Assembly: GCA_051530055.1 (NCBI GenBank)
Contig: CM121343.1
Coordinates: forward strand, 1,798,001 to 1,862,000
Direction of reading: 5' to 3'
Length of the DNA: 64,000 nucleotides
Source: Neoechinorhynchus agilis
Lineage: Eukaryota; Acanthocephala
Shown here: positions 23,301-34,990 of the stretch, piece by piece
Position numbering within the stretch: the first letter of the stretch is position 1
Layout of the letters: each line of letters begins with the position of its first letter
The notes under the pieces: model-generated
Told to the model about the DNA's origin: nothing
What the model saw: the letters and a program-made list of their open reading frames with translations, nothing else
Database searches by the model: none
Translations under genes and position numbers: made by a program

Positions 23301-26300
23301 ATAAACTCTTAATTTTTTACGCGATAAACAAGCATCATTATAAAAATAGAGAATGTTTTATTGATCTAAATATTTAGCCCGTCTTATCGGACTTCGTAAT
23401 TTTTAAAAGGTGGAGGTAGGTCTCGGTGGCTTTATCCCTCCGACGAGACGGCGAAATGTTGAGATCAATAAAACATTCTCTATTTTATAATAATGCTTGT
23501 TTATGGCGTAAAAAATTAAAAATTTATTTGATCTGAATGTTTCGGAGCCACAGTACGCCTTTATCAATGTTGTTGAAGTGTTTTTATTCGCACAACAACC
23601 TTGATAAAATCGTACACGATTGTGACTCCGATAACAATCGGATCTAATAAACTCTTAATTTTTTACGCGATAAACAAGCATCATTATAAAAATAGAGAAT
23701 GTTTTATTGATCTAAATATTTAGCCCGTCTTGTCGGACTTCGTAATTTTTAAAAGGTGGAGGTAGGTCTCGGTCTTTATCCTCCGACGAGACGGCGAAAT
23801 GTTGAGATCAATAAAACATTCTCTATTTTTAAATATGCTTGTTTATGCTAAAAATTAAAAGAATTTATTTGATCTGAATGTTTCGGAGCCACAGTACGCC
23901 TTTATCAAGGTTGTTGAAGTGTTTATTCGCACAACAACCTTGATAAAATCGTACACGATTGTGACTCCGATAACAATCGGATCTAATAAACTCTTAATTT
24001 TTTACGCGATAAACAAGCATCATTATAAAAATAGAGAATGTTTTATTGATCTAAATATTTAGCCCGTCTTGTCGGACTTCGTAATTTTTAAAAGGTGAGG
24101 TAGGTCTCGGTGGCTTTCTTACGACGAAACGGCGAAATGTCAAACATTCTCTATTTTTATAATAATGCTTGTTTATGGCGTAAAAAATTAAAAGTTTATT
24201 TGATCTGAATGTTTCGGAGCCACAGTACGCCTTTATCAATGTTGTTGAAGTGTTTTTATTCGCACAACAACCTTGATAAAATCGTACACGATTGTGACTC
24301 CGATAACAATCGGATCTAATAAACTCTTAATTTTTTACGCGATAAACAAGCATCATTATAAAAATAGAGAATGTTTTATTGATCTAAATATTTAGCCCGT
24401 CTTGTCGGACTTCGTAATTTTTAAAAGGTGGAAGTAGGTCTCGGTGGCTTTATCCTTCCGACGAGACGGCGAAATGTTGAGATCAATATTCTCTATTTTT
24501 ATAATAATGCTTGTTTATGGAGTAAAAAATTAAAAGAATTTATTTGATCTGAATGTTTCGGAGCCACAGTACGCCTTTATCAATGTTGTTGAAGTGTTTT
24601 TATTCGCACAACAACCTTGATAAAATCGTACACGATTGTGACTCCGATAACAATCGGATCTAATAAACTCTTAATTTTTTACGCGATAAACAAGCATCAT
24701 TATAAAAATAGAGAATGTTTTATTGATCTAAATATTTAGCCCGTCTTTTCGGACTTCGTAATTTTTAAAAGGTGGAAGTAGGTCTCGGTGGCTTTATCCT
24801 TCCGACGAGACGGCGAAATGTTGAGATCAAAAACATTCTCTATTTTTATAATAATGCTTGTTTATGGAGTAAAAAATTAAAAGAATTTATTTGATCTGAA
24901 TGTTTGGAGCCACAGTACGCCTTTATCAATGTTGTTGAAGTGTTTTTATTCGCACAACAACCTTGATAAAATCGTACACGATTGTGACTCCGATAACAAT
25001 CGGATCTAATAAACTCTTAATTTTTTACGCGATAAACAAGCATCATTATAAAAATAGAGAATGTTTTATTGATCTAAATATTTAGCCCGTCTTATCGGAC
25101 TTCGTAATTTTTAAAAGGTGGAGGTAGGTCTCGGTGGCTTTATCCCTCCGACGAGACGGCGAAATGTTGAGATCAATTAAACATTCTCTATTTTTATAAT
25201 AATGCTTGTTTATGGAGTAAAAAATTAAAAGAATTTATTTGATCTGAATGTTTCGGAGCCACAGTACGCCTTTATCAATGTTGTTGAAGTGTTTTTATTC
25301 GCACAACAACCTTGATAAAATCGTACACGATTGTGACTCCGATAACAATCGGATCTAATAAACTCTTAATTTTTTACGCGATAAACAAGCATCATTATAA
25401 AAATAGAGAATGTTTTATTGATCTAAATATTTAGCCCGTCTTGTCGGACTTCGTAATTTTTAAAAGGTGGAAGTAGGTCTCGGTGGCTTTATCCCTCCGA
25501 CGAGACGGCGAAATGTTGAGATCAATAAAACATTCTCTATTTTTATAATAATGCTTGTTTATGGCGTAAAAAATTAAAAGAATTTATTTGATCTGAATGT
25601 TTCGGAGAAACAGTACGCCTTTATCAATGTTGTTGAAGTGTTTTTATTCGCACAACAACCTTGATAAAATCGTACACGATTGTGACTCCGATAACAATCG
25701 GATCTAATAAACTCTTTTAATTTTTTACGCGATAAACAAGCATCATTATAAAAATAGAGAATGTTTTATTGATCTAAATATTTAGCCCGTCTTGTCGGAC
25801 TTCGTAATTTTTAAAAGGTGGAAGTAGGTCTCGGTGGCTTTATCCTTCCGACGAGACGGTGAAACGTTGAGATCAATAAAACATTTTCTATTTTTATAAT
25901 CATGCTTGTTTATGGCGTAAAAATTAAAAGAATTTATTTGATCTGAATGTTTTCGGAGCCACAGTACGCCTTTATCAATGTTGTTGAAGTGTTTTTATTC
26001 GCACAACAACCTTGATAAAATCGTACACGATTGTGACTCCGATAACAATCGGATCTAATAAACTCTTTTAATTTTTTACGCGATAAACAAGCATCATTAT
26101 AAAAATAGAGAATGTTTTATTGATCTAAATATTTAGCCCGTCTTGTCGGACTTCGTAATTTTTAAAAGGTGGAAGTAGGTCTCGGTGGCTTTATCCTTCC
26201 GACGAGACGGTGAAACGTTGAGATCAATAAAACATTTTCTATTTTTATAATAATGCTTGTTTATGGCGTAAAAAATTAAAAGAATTTATTTGATCTGAAT

Positions 26301-26380
26301 GTTTCGGAGAAACAGTACGCCTTTATCAATGTTGTTGAAGTGTTTTTATTCGCACAACAACCTTGATAAAATCGTACACA
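17400..26380. repeat. Satellite array, about 26 units of about 347 bp, each a double hairpin
   Basis: From 17768 on, the string aaaaatagagaatgttttat recurs about every 347 bp (for example 18120, 18470, 19160, 25048, 25395, 25745, 26095). Each unit has hairpin A, whose arms contain gttttattgatctaaatat and its complement around the cccgtctt...gacgagacgg pair. It also has hairpin B, from aatgcttgtttatggcg to cgcgataaacaagcat, with an inner caacaaccttgataaa arm. Units are highly alike except the first (17400-17760), which is diverged and begins ttctttagtgattat like the solo foldbacks. The ORFs inside it are not genes. It ends abruptly near 26380 within hairpin B. Confidence 0.95.
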
Positions 26381-27181
26381 ACATTACCCAATAAATAAAA
26401 ATTCGATGCGTTAAAACGCGTCGTGTACTCCTTTCTAGTTCTTCACTTTAATAAAGACGCTCGTAAAAGAGAACAATACCAAGTATATAAAAATAACAAA
26501 AACTTGCTCAATTCATTTAAATGCCCTATTTTTGAATAAAGGCAAATAAAAAAATGAAGTCGGCACTTCAGAGTTTTTACATGGCACATAGATGGTGCAT
26601 GAATGGGAGATGAAACCTTTTAAGTGTTTCCGTTGTCTTGTGAGCCCGATTTGACAGAGTTCAAATTTCTCGAGTAGATTATAACGGGAACTGTTCAACG
26701 CGAGGGAAACCAACTGAAAGGATCTGCGTCGTAGACAAGGCTCTCCGTATCATTAAATGTTGTTATTTAAATCGCTTGTGGACACCCAAAGGGAGGTTGG
26801 TCTTCGGCGTTGACGATCCCGGGTTTCCGAGTCAAAGCAATCATATCGTGTGTTTGTAGCAAATTCCTGTGAAATTTTAGATTTTTTTCACTTTGATCTC
26901 TCTTATCTAGACCAAATCTTACCAACATTCACGCCACCGCTCCACATCATTCAACTGACTGAATTTTTAGTAATCGATTTAATCAGCCGAATTATAAACT
27001 CGTCTCTTAACGCAACCCCTCTCGGATGTTGACAAACGATCTAAATATCAACAACAACAACAACAAATCTAACCCCGAATGCAGAATCATAAAATATCTT
27101 AATGCGAAAGAATCATAGATGCAAGTATAGTGACGCAATGTTTACACCTCAGTTCGGACAGTTCATTGTAATTGGAATCGT
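26381..27181. other. Intergenic between satellite and RFC1
   Basis: No supported gene. A short (caa)n microsatellite lies near 27046-27066. The ORF at 26850-27032 has no recognisable motif. Confidence 0.5.
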
Positions 27182-30158
27182 ATGGATGTTCGTCGCTTTT
27201 TCGATCAGACCAACCCAAAGGCTCTGATTGAGCAGAGTAATGTAAGCTTTGTACCAAATGGGATGAAAATGAATGACGAAAAGCAATCAAGCATTAAGGT
27301 GAGTAGAGATGAAAGCAGTTGGGCCGTTTTTTAGCTGTTTTCTTCTATCCGAGGTTTAACTGCTTTTTGATTAACATACAGTGATCTAAAAGCCGGAAAT
27401 GCTTGTAGCATTCAATTGTGGGTTCATAAATATAGTCCTCGCAGTTTGGGAGAAGTCGTAGGTCAACGTTCAAACATAGACAAATTACTTCGATTTGTTG
27501 AAGAAGGATTACGTGGTCATCTTGGTACTCATAAAGCGGTACTGCTCAGTGGGCCACCGGGTGTTGGAAAGACAACCGCTGCTCATCTAGTGTGCAAAAG
27601 ATTGAACATTGAACCTGTTGATTTTAATGCTTCGGATTTCCGATCCAAATTGATGCTTCAATCGTCAATTGGAAACGCTATTGACTGCCAAATCCCGTCT
27701 GAAAATCTTAGACGATGTGCTTTTATAATGGACGAAATAGACGGAATGAGTGGAAACGAAGATCGCGGTGGGATCCAAGAAATTATTAAACTTATCAATA
27801 GGAAAGACAACAGAAAAACCGTTTTTATCTGCATCTGCAATGATCGACAGAGCACCAAGGTCCGGTCACTTGCGAATCATTGCCTTGATATCAGATTCCA
27901 TATCGCAGAACTCTTAATCAGGTTAGTTACTCGATGTTTATCTACAAATTCTTTGGAATACTCATAGCCCATTTTTCGTTACGAAATGATGTTCAAAAGT
28001 GACACATTGGCTCCATAGTTCTGGTTCGGAACTAGCTGCTTTCTTTTATTTTCCTTATTGTCGTTTTTTCGCGGATTTGCAACCAAAGACTCGAACGTGG
28101 GGATGAGGTCGCTCTGAAAATTGGGAAACCTCCTCTGTTTAAGATTGAATCGTTCATGTTTTTATAAATGAACGGAAACTTAAAGTAATTTATTGAATTC
28201 GATATTTCGAAGGCACATATCGCTTGCCAGGACACGAACTTACATCGTAAAAACTTACAACATTGATAAAAGCACGTGATTGTACCTCCGAAATATCGGA
28301 TTCAATAAATCTATTAAGTTTTCGTCCCTTTATGAAAACTCCTTTGTATAGATAGATTTTTCCAAAACGTTCCCTGTTTTTGAAAAACATATTTAAAAAC
28401 TTACAAACAAGCGAGAGTCCCCGCAGAAGCCGTGAAGCGGCGAAAATTCGGACAAAATAAAACACTCGGGAACGTTTTGGAAAAATCTATCTATAACAAT
28501 GCGAGTACGCGACAAAGATGCCTTCCATCAATTATAAAACTCCTTTGGATTCTTCAAACATTTTCAAGGTTTTAAGAAATGATGAACATTTAGCTCGACT
28601 GTTAGGAATAAACGAGCCGAATGTTGCTGTGAAATATGCTGAAAAACTAATTCAATGAAATCTTTGGACATTCGGTATCTCAAATATTTTTGTCATTTAT
28701 AACATTAGAATCTATATTCGCTTCTCAACAAATTCCCAATGTTTCCATTTTATGCCTGTCAAGTCAAAGCTTTTAAATTGTCATTGTAGATCCGTAAGTA
28801 CGCTATAAAGACTATCGAAATTTTCATCAGTGAAGTTACAAGTCATCTTTCGAAGCGATCCCCGCTTATATCCACTTTTTCATTGACAACTACCGTCACA
28901 AATAGTTTGTGATTCTTCAGATAAACGTAATGAAAATTTGTTTCTTAAAATTAATCACTGTTAGTTGATAAAGAGTATCTGTTATCGACCGACAGTCCAG
29001 CAAGTTAAAGCGAGGGCTTTATCCATTTTATCCCGCGAAGGGGTAAAAGTTAACTCAGAATGGTTGGATAAATTGATAGTGGAATCAGGTAACGATATTC
29101 GTCAAGTGATACATACACTTGACACTTGGTATAGAAATGGATCAAGTAGAACGTTAGATGAAACGAAGACTTCCTCCAAGGATATTTCAATCAATGTGTT
29201 CGAGGCATGCAAAAGGATATTTTGTACCTATAACCCACGTATTGAAAGCAACCTTGTATTTAACGGCAGTCTACGTACTATTAGCGATCGACTTGATTTA
29301 TTCTTCAATGATTATTCACTGATGCCATTGATGATCCATGAGAATTATCCACATATAAGAAAATATAAAGGTTCAAAACGTTCAATCGCGATGTTGACTC
29401 ATTTAAAATCACTTTCAAGAACTGCTCAGATGATTGCTTACGGTGATGTGGGCGCTGCGGTTTTAAGGTCTCAATCTAACTGGTCACTATTACCAACGAT
29501 AGGAATGTTGTCTACTGCCATTCCGTCTTTTTTATCATGCAATGATGAAGCTGCTCATAGGATGGTAAACTTTCCTCAATGGTTGGGTAGAAATTCCAAG
29601 TTTAATAGAATACGTCGAGCAATGATGAGTACGGTGACCCATGTTCGGCTTAAAGTGCCTCACGGTCTCACAAGTCTTCGATTGGATTTGTGCCAACCAC
29701 TAATTCGTGAAGTTCTGAGAAAATGGAAGCATAGGAATGAATCCATGTCGAGATTAAGGGATTCCGGAAAATCGGTGGATAGTGGATTTGATATGATAGT
29801 GAATTATTATCTGCTTAAAGATGATATAACCGCGATCGATGAGGTGATCAGTATTTTAAGTAGCGAAAGCGTTTTTAAAGATTTTGATTCAAAATCTAAA
29901 GCTGCTTATACACGAGCATTAAATGCTGCTCGAACGCGATTGCCTTTCTCGCTTCGAGTTACAACGGCAACTGCTTCATTGGCAACTAACGGATTTTTGT
30001 CGGATGAAGACGGCGACGATGCGAACGAGAACGATGATGACATTACAACGGACAAAATGATTAAAGTTTCTACAAAGGCTTTGAAGAGGAAATCGACCAA
30101 TTCGAGTGCTCGTGGTGGTAATCGTGGTAACGCTCGCAAGCGCCGTCGCGGTCGTTGA
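27182..30158 (+). CDS. Replication factor C large subunit (RFC1), short N-terminus
   Basis: RFC1 is the large AAA+ subunit of the clamp loader that places PCNA on primer-template DNA. The AAA+ part runs from about 27383 to 27901: LWVHKYSPRSL, Walker A GPPGVGKTT, NASD, Walker B FIMDEIDGM, the RFC1-typical GNEDRGGIQEI, and CNDR. It resumes at 28986-30158 with RPTVQQVKARAL, SGNDIRQVIHTL, LFFNDYSLMPL and NYPHIRKYKG, then a lysine/arginine-rich tail ending RKRRRGR. A probable first exon, 27182-27298, starts MDVRRFFDQ, like the MDIRKFF opening of animal RFC1. Its junction to the AAA+ exon (83 nt away) is not phase-consistent as GT-AG. The total is about 600 residues against about 1150 in human, and the BRCT region is not seen. 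The 1084-nt intron is non-canonical. Confidence 0.88.
28164..28330. repeat. Foldback element inside the RFC1 intron
   Basis: Arms acttaaagtaatttattgaa and ttcaataaatctattaagt, with inner gatatttcg and cgaaatatc, face each other. The arm sequence resembles hairpin B of the satellite (ttcggag, ctccgaaa, attcaataaa). Confidence 0.75.
28348..28494. repeat. Second foldback element inside the RFC1 intron, 27-bp perfect arms
   Basis: The left arm at 28348-28374 begins atagatagatttttccaaaa. The right arm at 28468-28494 is its exact reverse complement, ending ctatctat. The elements sit back to back with the preceding foldback. Confidence 0.85.
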
Positions 30159-32150
30159 TACTAAACTGAATTAGCCCTCTTTTTTGAGTGGTAATCCCTG
30201 GAGCGTCCTAATGAATCGACAACGGTAGAAACGTCCTTTCTTAACTCATTGCTGCATAATGATTATTTTATAAGCCCCTGGTGGTGTACTCGTGTGCGCC
30301 ACCACCGGATGCTCGTGTTGAAGCGGATGAAGCTAAGCTTGATGCCTATTAATTTTTAAGTGGCGGCATGGTTATTTGGTTGACAAACGACATCCTAATT
30401 CATCCCTTCTGTGTCTAAATCATTTATGAATTCTATGTAACGGGTTTTTGGCACAGTGCTGCTGCTGCTTCAGTTGCATTGGTGCATGAATTTGCAGGGC
30501 GGGCGGGGGGGGGGGGTTGTGGACTACTACTGGTGTGTGATTCACGGTTTTCGAGATATATTCTGAAGAGGCCATAAATGTCTTTTGGTAATGAATATGT
30601 ATGGCTTCTAGGCATTCACCGCGATTTCCTTAATGGAGCTTTGTGGAGCAAACTAGAATTGGATGCACGAGTTCATTGAGCTTCCTCAAGAGACGTACAA
30701 ATAACCGAAGTTTTCTCCACACATTGCACGTTTGTTGTTGGTAGTTATTGCGACGGTGCAAAAAATTAGACGTGAGGAGTGGATCATCTGCTCCCAGCGT
30801 TAATTCCGATTCAAAAACACTCACAGCAGCTGATCGTCGTGAGTTGTGACATTCATCAAAAGTGAATTAACGAATGTGAGTAGACCTCGCGCCGAGAATA
30901 AATGTATATGCTAATTGTCAATACAAGAGTTGCCGACTTATTTGCGTCGCTTGATTCTCCAACAAAATCTTTTTCTGCAACGATGAGATACAATATCGAC
31001 GATGGATCTTTTTTGCGCTTTAAGCCCATATATTAATCATTGAAATTCGTAGGGTGGCTGTATCGTGGGTATAGAAAATGGGGTTTTACTTATTTACCAT
31101 GGTTAAGATATCAAAAACAATCAAAGCGATGGATCTTTTGGTTGTGGAATGAATTTTGGACCATATAAAAGATGTTTTAAAATAATCAGTCAAGTCCATA
31201 TATCTTGACTTTTTCTAACTTGCCAGTCAACGACCAAATTTTTCTCAGCAGTGCCTTTTTAGGAGAAGATCACTTAAGTTTGGGCGATGCTTGACAATGT
31301 ATATCTAGACGCGAATGATCGATAGTGACGGTAATGGGCTTACTTCCAGTGGAGCATTAAATGTGCATGCATGGGCCAAGAATGAAGGAATAAATTGCTA
31401 TTCCTCTCATATCACCGGTTTTGAAAGATTTTATGCTAATTCTTTACTGAGAATACAATTTCGCCATTTGGGATTATCCATAAATGTATTCAACAGTGTC
31501 CATTAGTTACCTACCGGAAAATCCTTTTTTTTGAAGTTGGGGCTCGTAAGAGGCGATTGACATCGTTAGCTCATTTCAACTGTCTTCTACCAGTCGATTG
31601 TTGCTAAACTTCCCTTCGTTCCTTAATAATATTCCAAAATATCTGATGTGGAAGCTCGCTTACATTTTTCCATCAATCTCTATTTTTCAATTGGTTTCAT
31701 TTCCGAACGTAGCAATGATAAAGTTTCCTACAAGATGGTTGTCTTGTCATTTGAACACTTTTTTGACCCCCAAAGCCTTAGCGCCTATTTCTGGTTGACG
31801 AGCCATTTTGTGAATAGATACATAAAGGTCTCGAGTATTTTCGGGCTCATGCTTCATTGGATTCGCTATTGACTCGTGGCAATTGCTCTCTTTCTCTGTC
31901 GTTGAACTGTTATTTGCTTTAACATTTGATTTTTGTATAAGTATCAACATTGCTTACCTTCTTATGATTTATGCCATCCTGCATTCCGTTCATTTCCGTT
32001 GATCTTTAACTAGGCGCCACTGCTTTCCTATCGGTACGGAGTGAGGTGGTATCGCTGCCGAGACGCTCATCAACACGAATAAACATTCCTTTGCATATGA
32101 ACATTGGATAAAGCACTTCGCGGCTATTCCTAAACTGGATTATTGGTCGC
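30159..32150. other. Intergenic between RFC1 and innexin
   Basis: About 2 kb without a supportable exon. There is a G-rich run at 30496-30519. Weak open frames on both strands (for example minus 31747-31950) show no motif I can name. Confidence 0.5.
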
Positions 32151-33526
32151 ATGGATATTTTCAAACTTATCGGTGGTTTATCAGCTTCCAGGCTACGAAA
32201 TACGCGGGACGATGATACCCAAGCTGATCGACTTAGTCACCGGTACACAACCACACTCTGCTGCATATTTGCCATTATTGTATCTACGAAGCAGTACGTC
32301 GGTGATCCAATTGATTGTTGGGCACCAGCTCAGTTCAAAACAAGCTATGAGCGATATGCTGATAGCTATTGTTGGATGAAAAACACTTATAGTGTCCCAA
32401 TGCACGAAGATATTCCTAATGATGAAGACATACGAAAATCACAGGAAATCCGGTATTATCAATGGGTACCTTTCATTTTAAGTCTGCAAGCATTCTTTTT
32501 CTATTTTCCCCGCATCCTTTGGAGAACTGGAAATAGTCGATATGGAATCAATATAGTGTCACTCGTAGATGCAGCCCAAAAATACGAGAAATTCGAAAAT
32601 TTCGAATTGCGAGACAAGATCATGTTGTTCATGGCAAATTCGATTGAAAGGTACATTCGAATGAAAAACGGCGCATCAACCTATGGATTTTCGATTTGTA
32701 GATAGATGCTCTCATCGCTTCAAAATATGAGAATGTCTTATCCCATAAGGACTTTAGGCGTGCTCGGGCAACTTGTGTGATTGTTCACTTATATTTACTT
32801 GTTAAACTTCTGTGGTTCACTAATCTACTTGTCCAAGTTGCGATTCTAAATGCTCTGTTTGGTAATCCCATTCAACCATACGGTTTTGAATTGATTATGG
32901 AATTCTTTAAGCTAAAAAACACTACAGAGTCTCGATATTTCCCAAAGGTTACCTATTGCGATTTTGTGGTTAGAGAAGTTGGATTCGCACATCATTATAC
33001 CGTACAATGTGTGCTTAAAATTAACTTGTTCAACGAAGTTATATTTACTTTCTTATGGTTTTGGATGCTAATGATACTAACAATTACAACGTTTGATCTC
33101 TTTAACTGGTTATGCCGGTTAACCTTGCGGAGCGATCTTCGATATATACGAAGTCATCTTTCGGACAGATGCGACGACGAATCCACGAGAAGATTCTCCA
33201 CTCGCTTTCTGAATAAGGACGTAATATTTTGTCTTCAGCTTTTGGAGGCCAATTCTTGCGATCTAACCGTTACTGAACTAATCAGTGAACTGTGGAAAAA
33301 ATATACAGATTCTGCTAACGACGTGCAATCCAATTACAAAATAGCTCCAATCGTATCGTCAGGCGCCTCCAAATACCAATTATCACCGGATGGTCAAGGT
33401 GCGACTGGAAATGGTATCAATAGTAATCACTCCGTTGTCCATCATGGCGACTTTCGCCCTTCTTCAAATGCTTCCATGAAAACTCAAGACCGTCAGACCA
33501 ACCAAAATGCACATTTGCCCGTTTGA
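32151..33526 (+). CDS. Innexin gap-junction protein
   Basis: Innexins form invertebrate gap junctions and hemichannels. Two exons, 32151-32679 and 32748-33526, give 435 residues. The N-terminal cytosolic stretch with DRLSHRYT is followed by TM1. Extracellular loop 1 has the paired cysteines of DPIDCWAPAQF and SYCWMKNTY. TM2 starts with the diagnostic YYQWVPF. TM3 lies in HLYLLVKLLWFTNLL. Loop 2 has cysteines in VTYCDF and YTVQCVLKIN. TM4 is EVIFTFLWFWMLMILT, followed by a Ser/Asn-rich C-tail. The exon join between the two blocks is discussed separately; a GT-AG alternative (32651-32757) is also in frame but shortens the cytosolic loop. Which C. elegans inx gene it matches is unknown. Confidence 0.92.
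32680..32747 (+). other. Candidate non-canonical intron (innexin)
   Basis: The frame changes between NGAS and KDFRRARA. Removing 68 nt, cctatggat to atcccata, restores it. The ends form an inverted repeat (cctatggat against atcccataagg), with A duplicated at the junction. A GT-AG solution exists (donor after 32650, acceptor before 32758), so support is weaker than for HMG-CoA reductase or dynamin. Confidence 0.4.
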
Positions 33527-34990
33527 TTTTTAAAAATGTGATCAAGCGAAAGCTGCAAATCACACTCTTCATTCAATACCTGATCATATTCCTAACTTGT
33601 TAAACGACTTGTGCATTCGCATGTAATAACTTGTAGTCTGAGAGTGCTCACAGTCATAATATTTGTCTGTATTAATCAAATAATTAGATGGCCAATTTAC
33701 ACGTCCACAAAGCAGCGTATCCAAATCAATCGACACCGTTTGACTTGGATTTACAAGCATTTTGGGTTATACTCAATAATTACTGAACATTAACTCTCTA
33801 ATTTTCTCTTTTTTGAGCACTAAAATTTTATTCGAGTTTGGCGATGTTTCCCCCCCCCCAGGATTGTTGATCATTTATTTTAAAATATTTCGTAAGCTTT
33901 TTGCTTAAAGTTTTCTACAATTTAAGCTGGATTTGTTGAAGTACAAAACGTGCAATCACCACCGTCCGCAAAATCTTAGCTTCTCTCCTTCCTCGGCTTT
34001 TGTTGCATCGTCTAAACTTATTCCATAGGCTTCATCACTTAAAAAACTGTAATGATATCACAAAAATAAGTAAGTGGGAACATCATCAACTTTTGGTTTT
34101 TGACGGAATCGGAACAGTGTGATTGAAAAGTCTTTACCAACGTCCTACGTAATGCTTTTAACTTTTAAATAAACCATTTACTTCTAACTTCATCATCAAA
34201 CTTCTAAATTCCGAATAACCAAATTTGCAAGACCTCAAATGAGTTTCCGCTTCTAACTTCTAAAACACAAAAGTGAGAATTTGTAGCCAGTCTGTTGGCT
34301 GCGAACAAAGTTCAAGTTTCCCATTCTTAAAAGCAAGATAGTTTAAACTCGGTTTGGCCATCGGTACTGTTTAGTGAAGTTGATCTTGTTCCGTGGGTAT
34401 AAATTACTTGTTTTTTAAAATCTAAAACTTTCTGATCTCAATAAGCATCGATTAATCAATAACGCTCAAGAAATGATTACGTCTTTTTCGGACGATAAAA
34501 AGTCCATGTAACGTTGATGGTAATTGAACTGATCCCAAATTCAAACAAGTTCAAATTTTCCTTCGTTACAATAGAAAGTGCGCTGATTTTCCAGAGGGTA
34601 GAAGGTTATGAAAAATGTCAGACTTAATGGTTCATGCATTGTTGTTCCTCGCAGACTATTTAATTTTCACAAGGTTTACCCGGTCTTCACGGTATTCACA
34701 GTGTCTGCGGTCAAATTAGTTTGTTTCATGTTCTTGAAAATGCAAGGTCTCTAATTGATAGCTAGCGTTCTGCCCCTCACAAATCACATTTTTTCTGCTC
34801 CATCTTTCGCTTTAGTATTTTCTTAACGCCATGTACCATAGATCATATAGAACAGTCAGCATTTACTGGACACTTCATTGACAGAAAATTATATACAAAT
34901 ATGGAATTCAATCCCGTCCCTAATTATATTTTGCAGCATAAAAGGTCCCTCTGAGTTTCGATCCATTTTTAAGATTAATATTGTCGTCAA
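33527..34990. other. Intergenic between innexin and XPR1
   Basis: No exon, RNA gene or shared repeat was recognised. A C-run lies near 33851. Confidence 0.5.

Larger units (their letters stand above)
27902..28985 (+). other. Candidate non-canonical 1084-nt intron with inverted-repeat ends (RFC1)
   Basis: Joining cat to cgaccg gives LDIRFH-RPTVQQV, the same length as human RFC1 at this point. The intron then starts atcgcagaactcttaatca and ends tgataaagagtatctgttat. These ends are inverted repeats (cagaactctt against aagagtatctg). AT is duplicated at the junctions. A GT-AG alternative (donor at 27922, acceptor before 28972) is in frame but inserts about nine residues. The intron contains two further foldbacks. 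Confidence 0.6.

Noticed and set aside
24051-24239. ORFs within the satellite
   Set aside because: They follow the repeat unit, differ from unit to unit through indels, and have no protein-like composition.
17400-26380. Regular spacing of a conserved string resembling a CRISPR array
   Set aside because: The units are about 347 bp and almost wholly conserved, with no unique spacers. The surroundings are clearly eukaryotic.
27658-27858. Antisense ORF opposite the RFC1 ATPase exon
   Set aside because: It is a shadow of the conserved RFC1 coding frame.
30433-30824. ORFs with Pro/Ser-rich or leucine-rich content
   Set aside because: The Pro-rich stretch comes from a G/C homopolymer run. There are no splice signals or motifs.
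31747-31950. Possible transposon-derived ORF on the minus strand
   Set aside because: The sequence is charged but I could not match it to any domain, so it is left unannotated.
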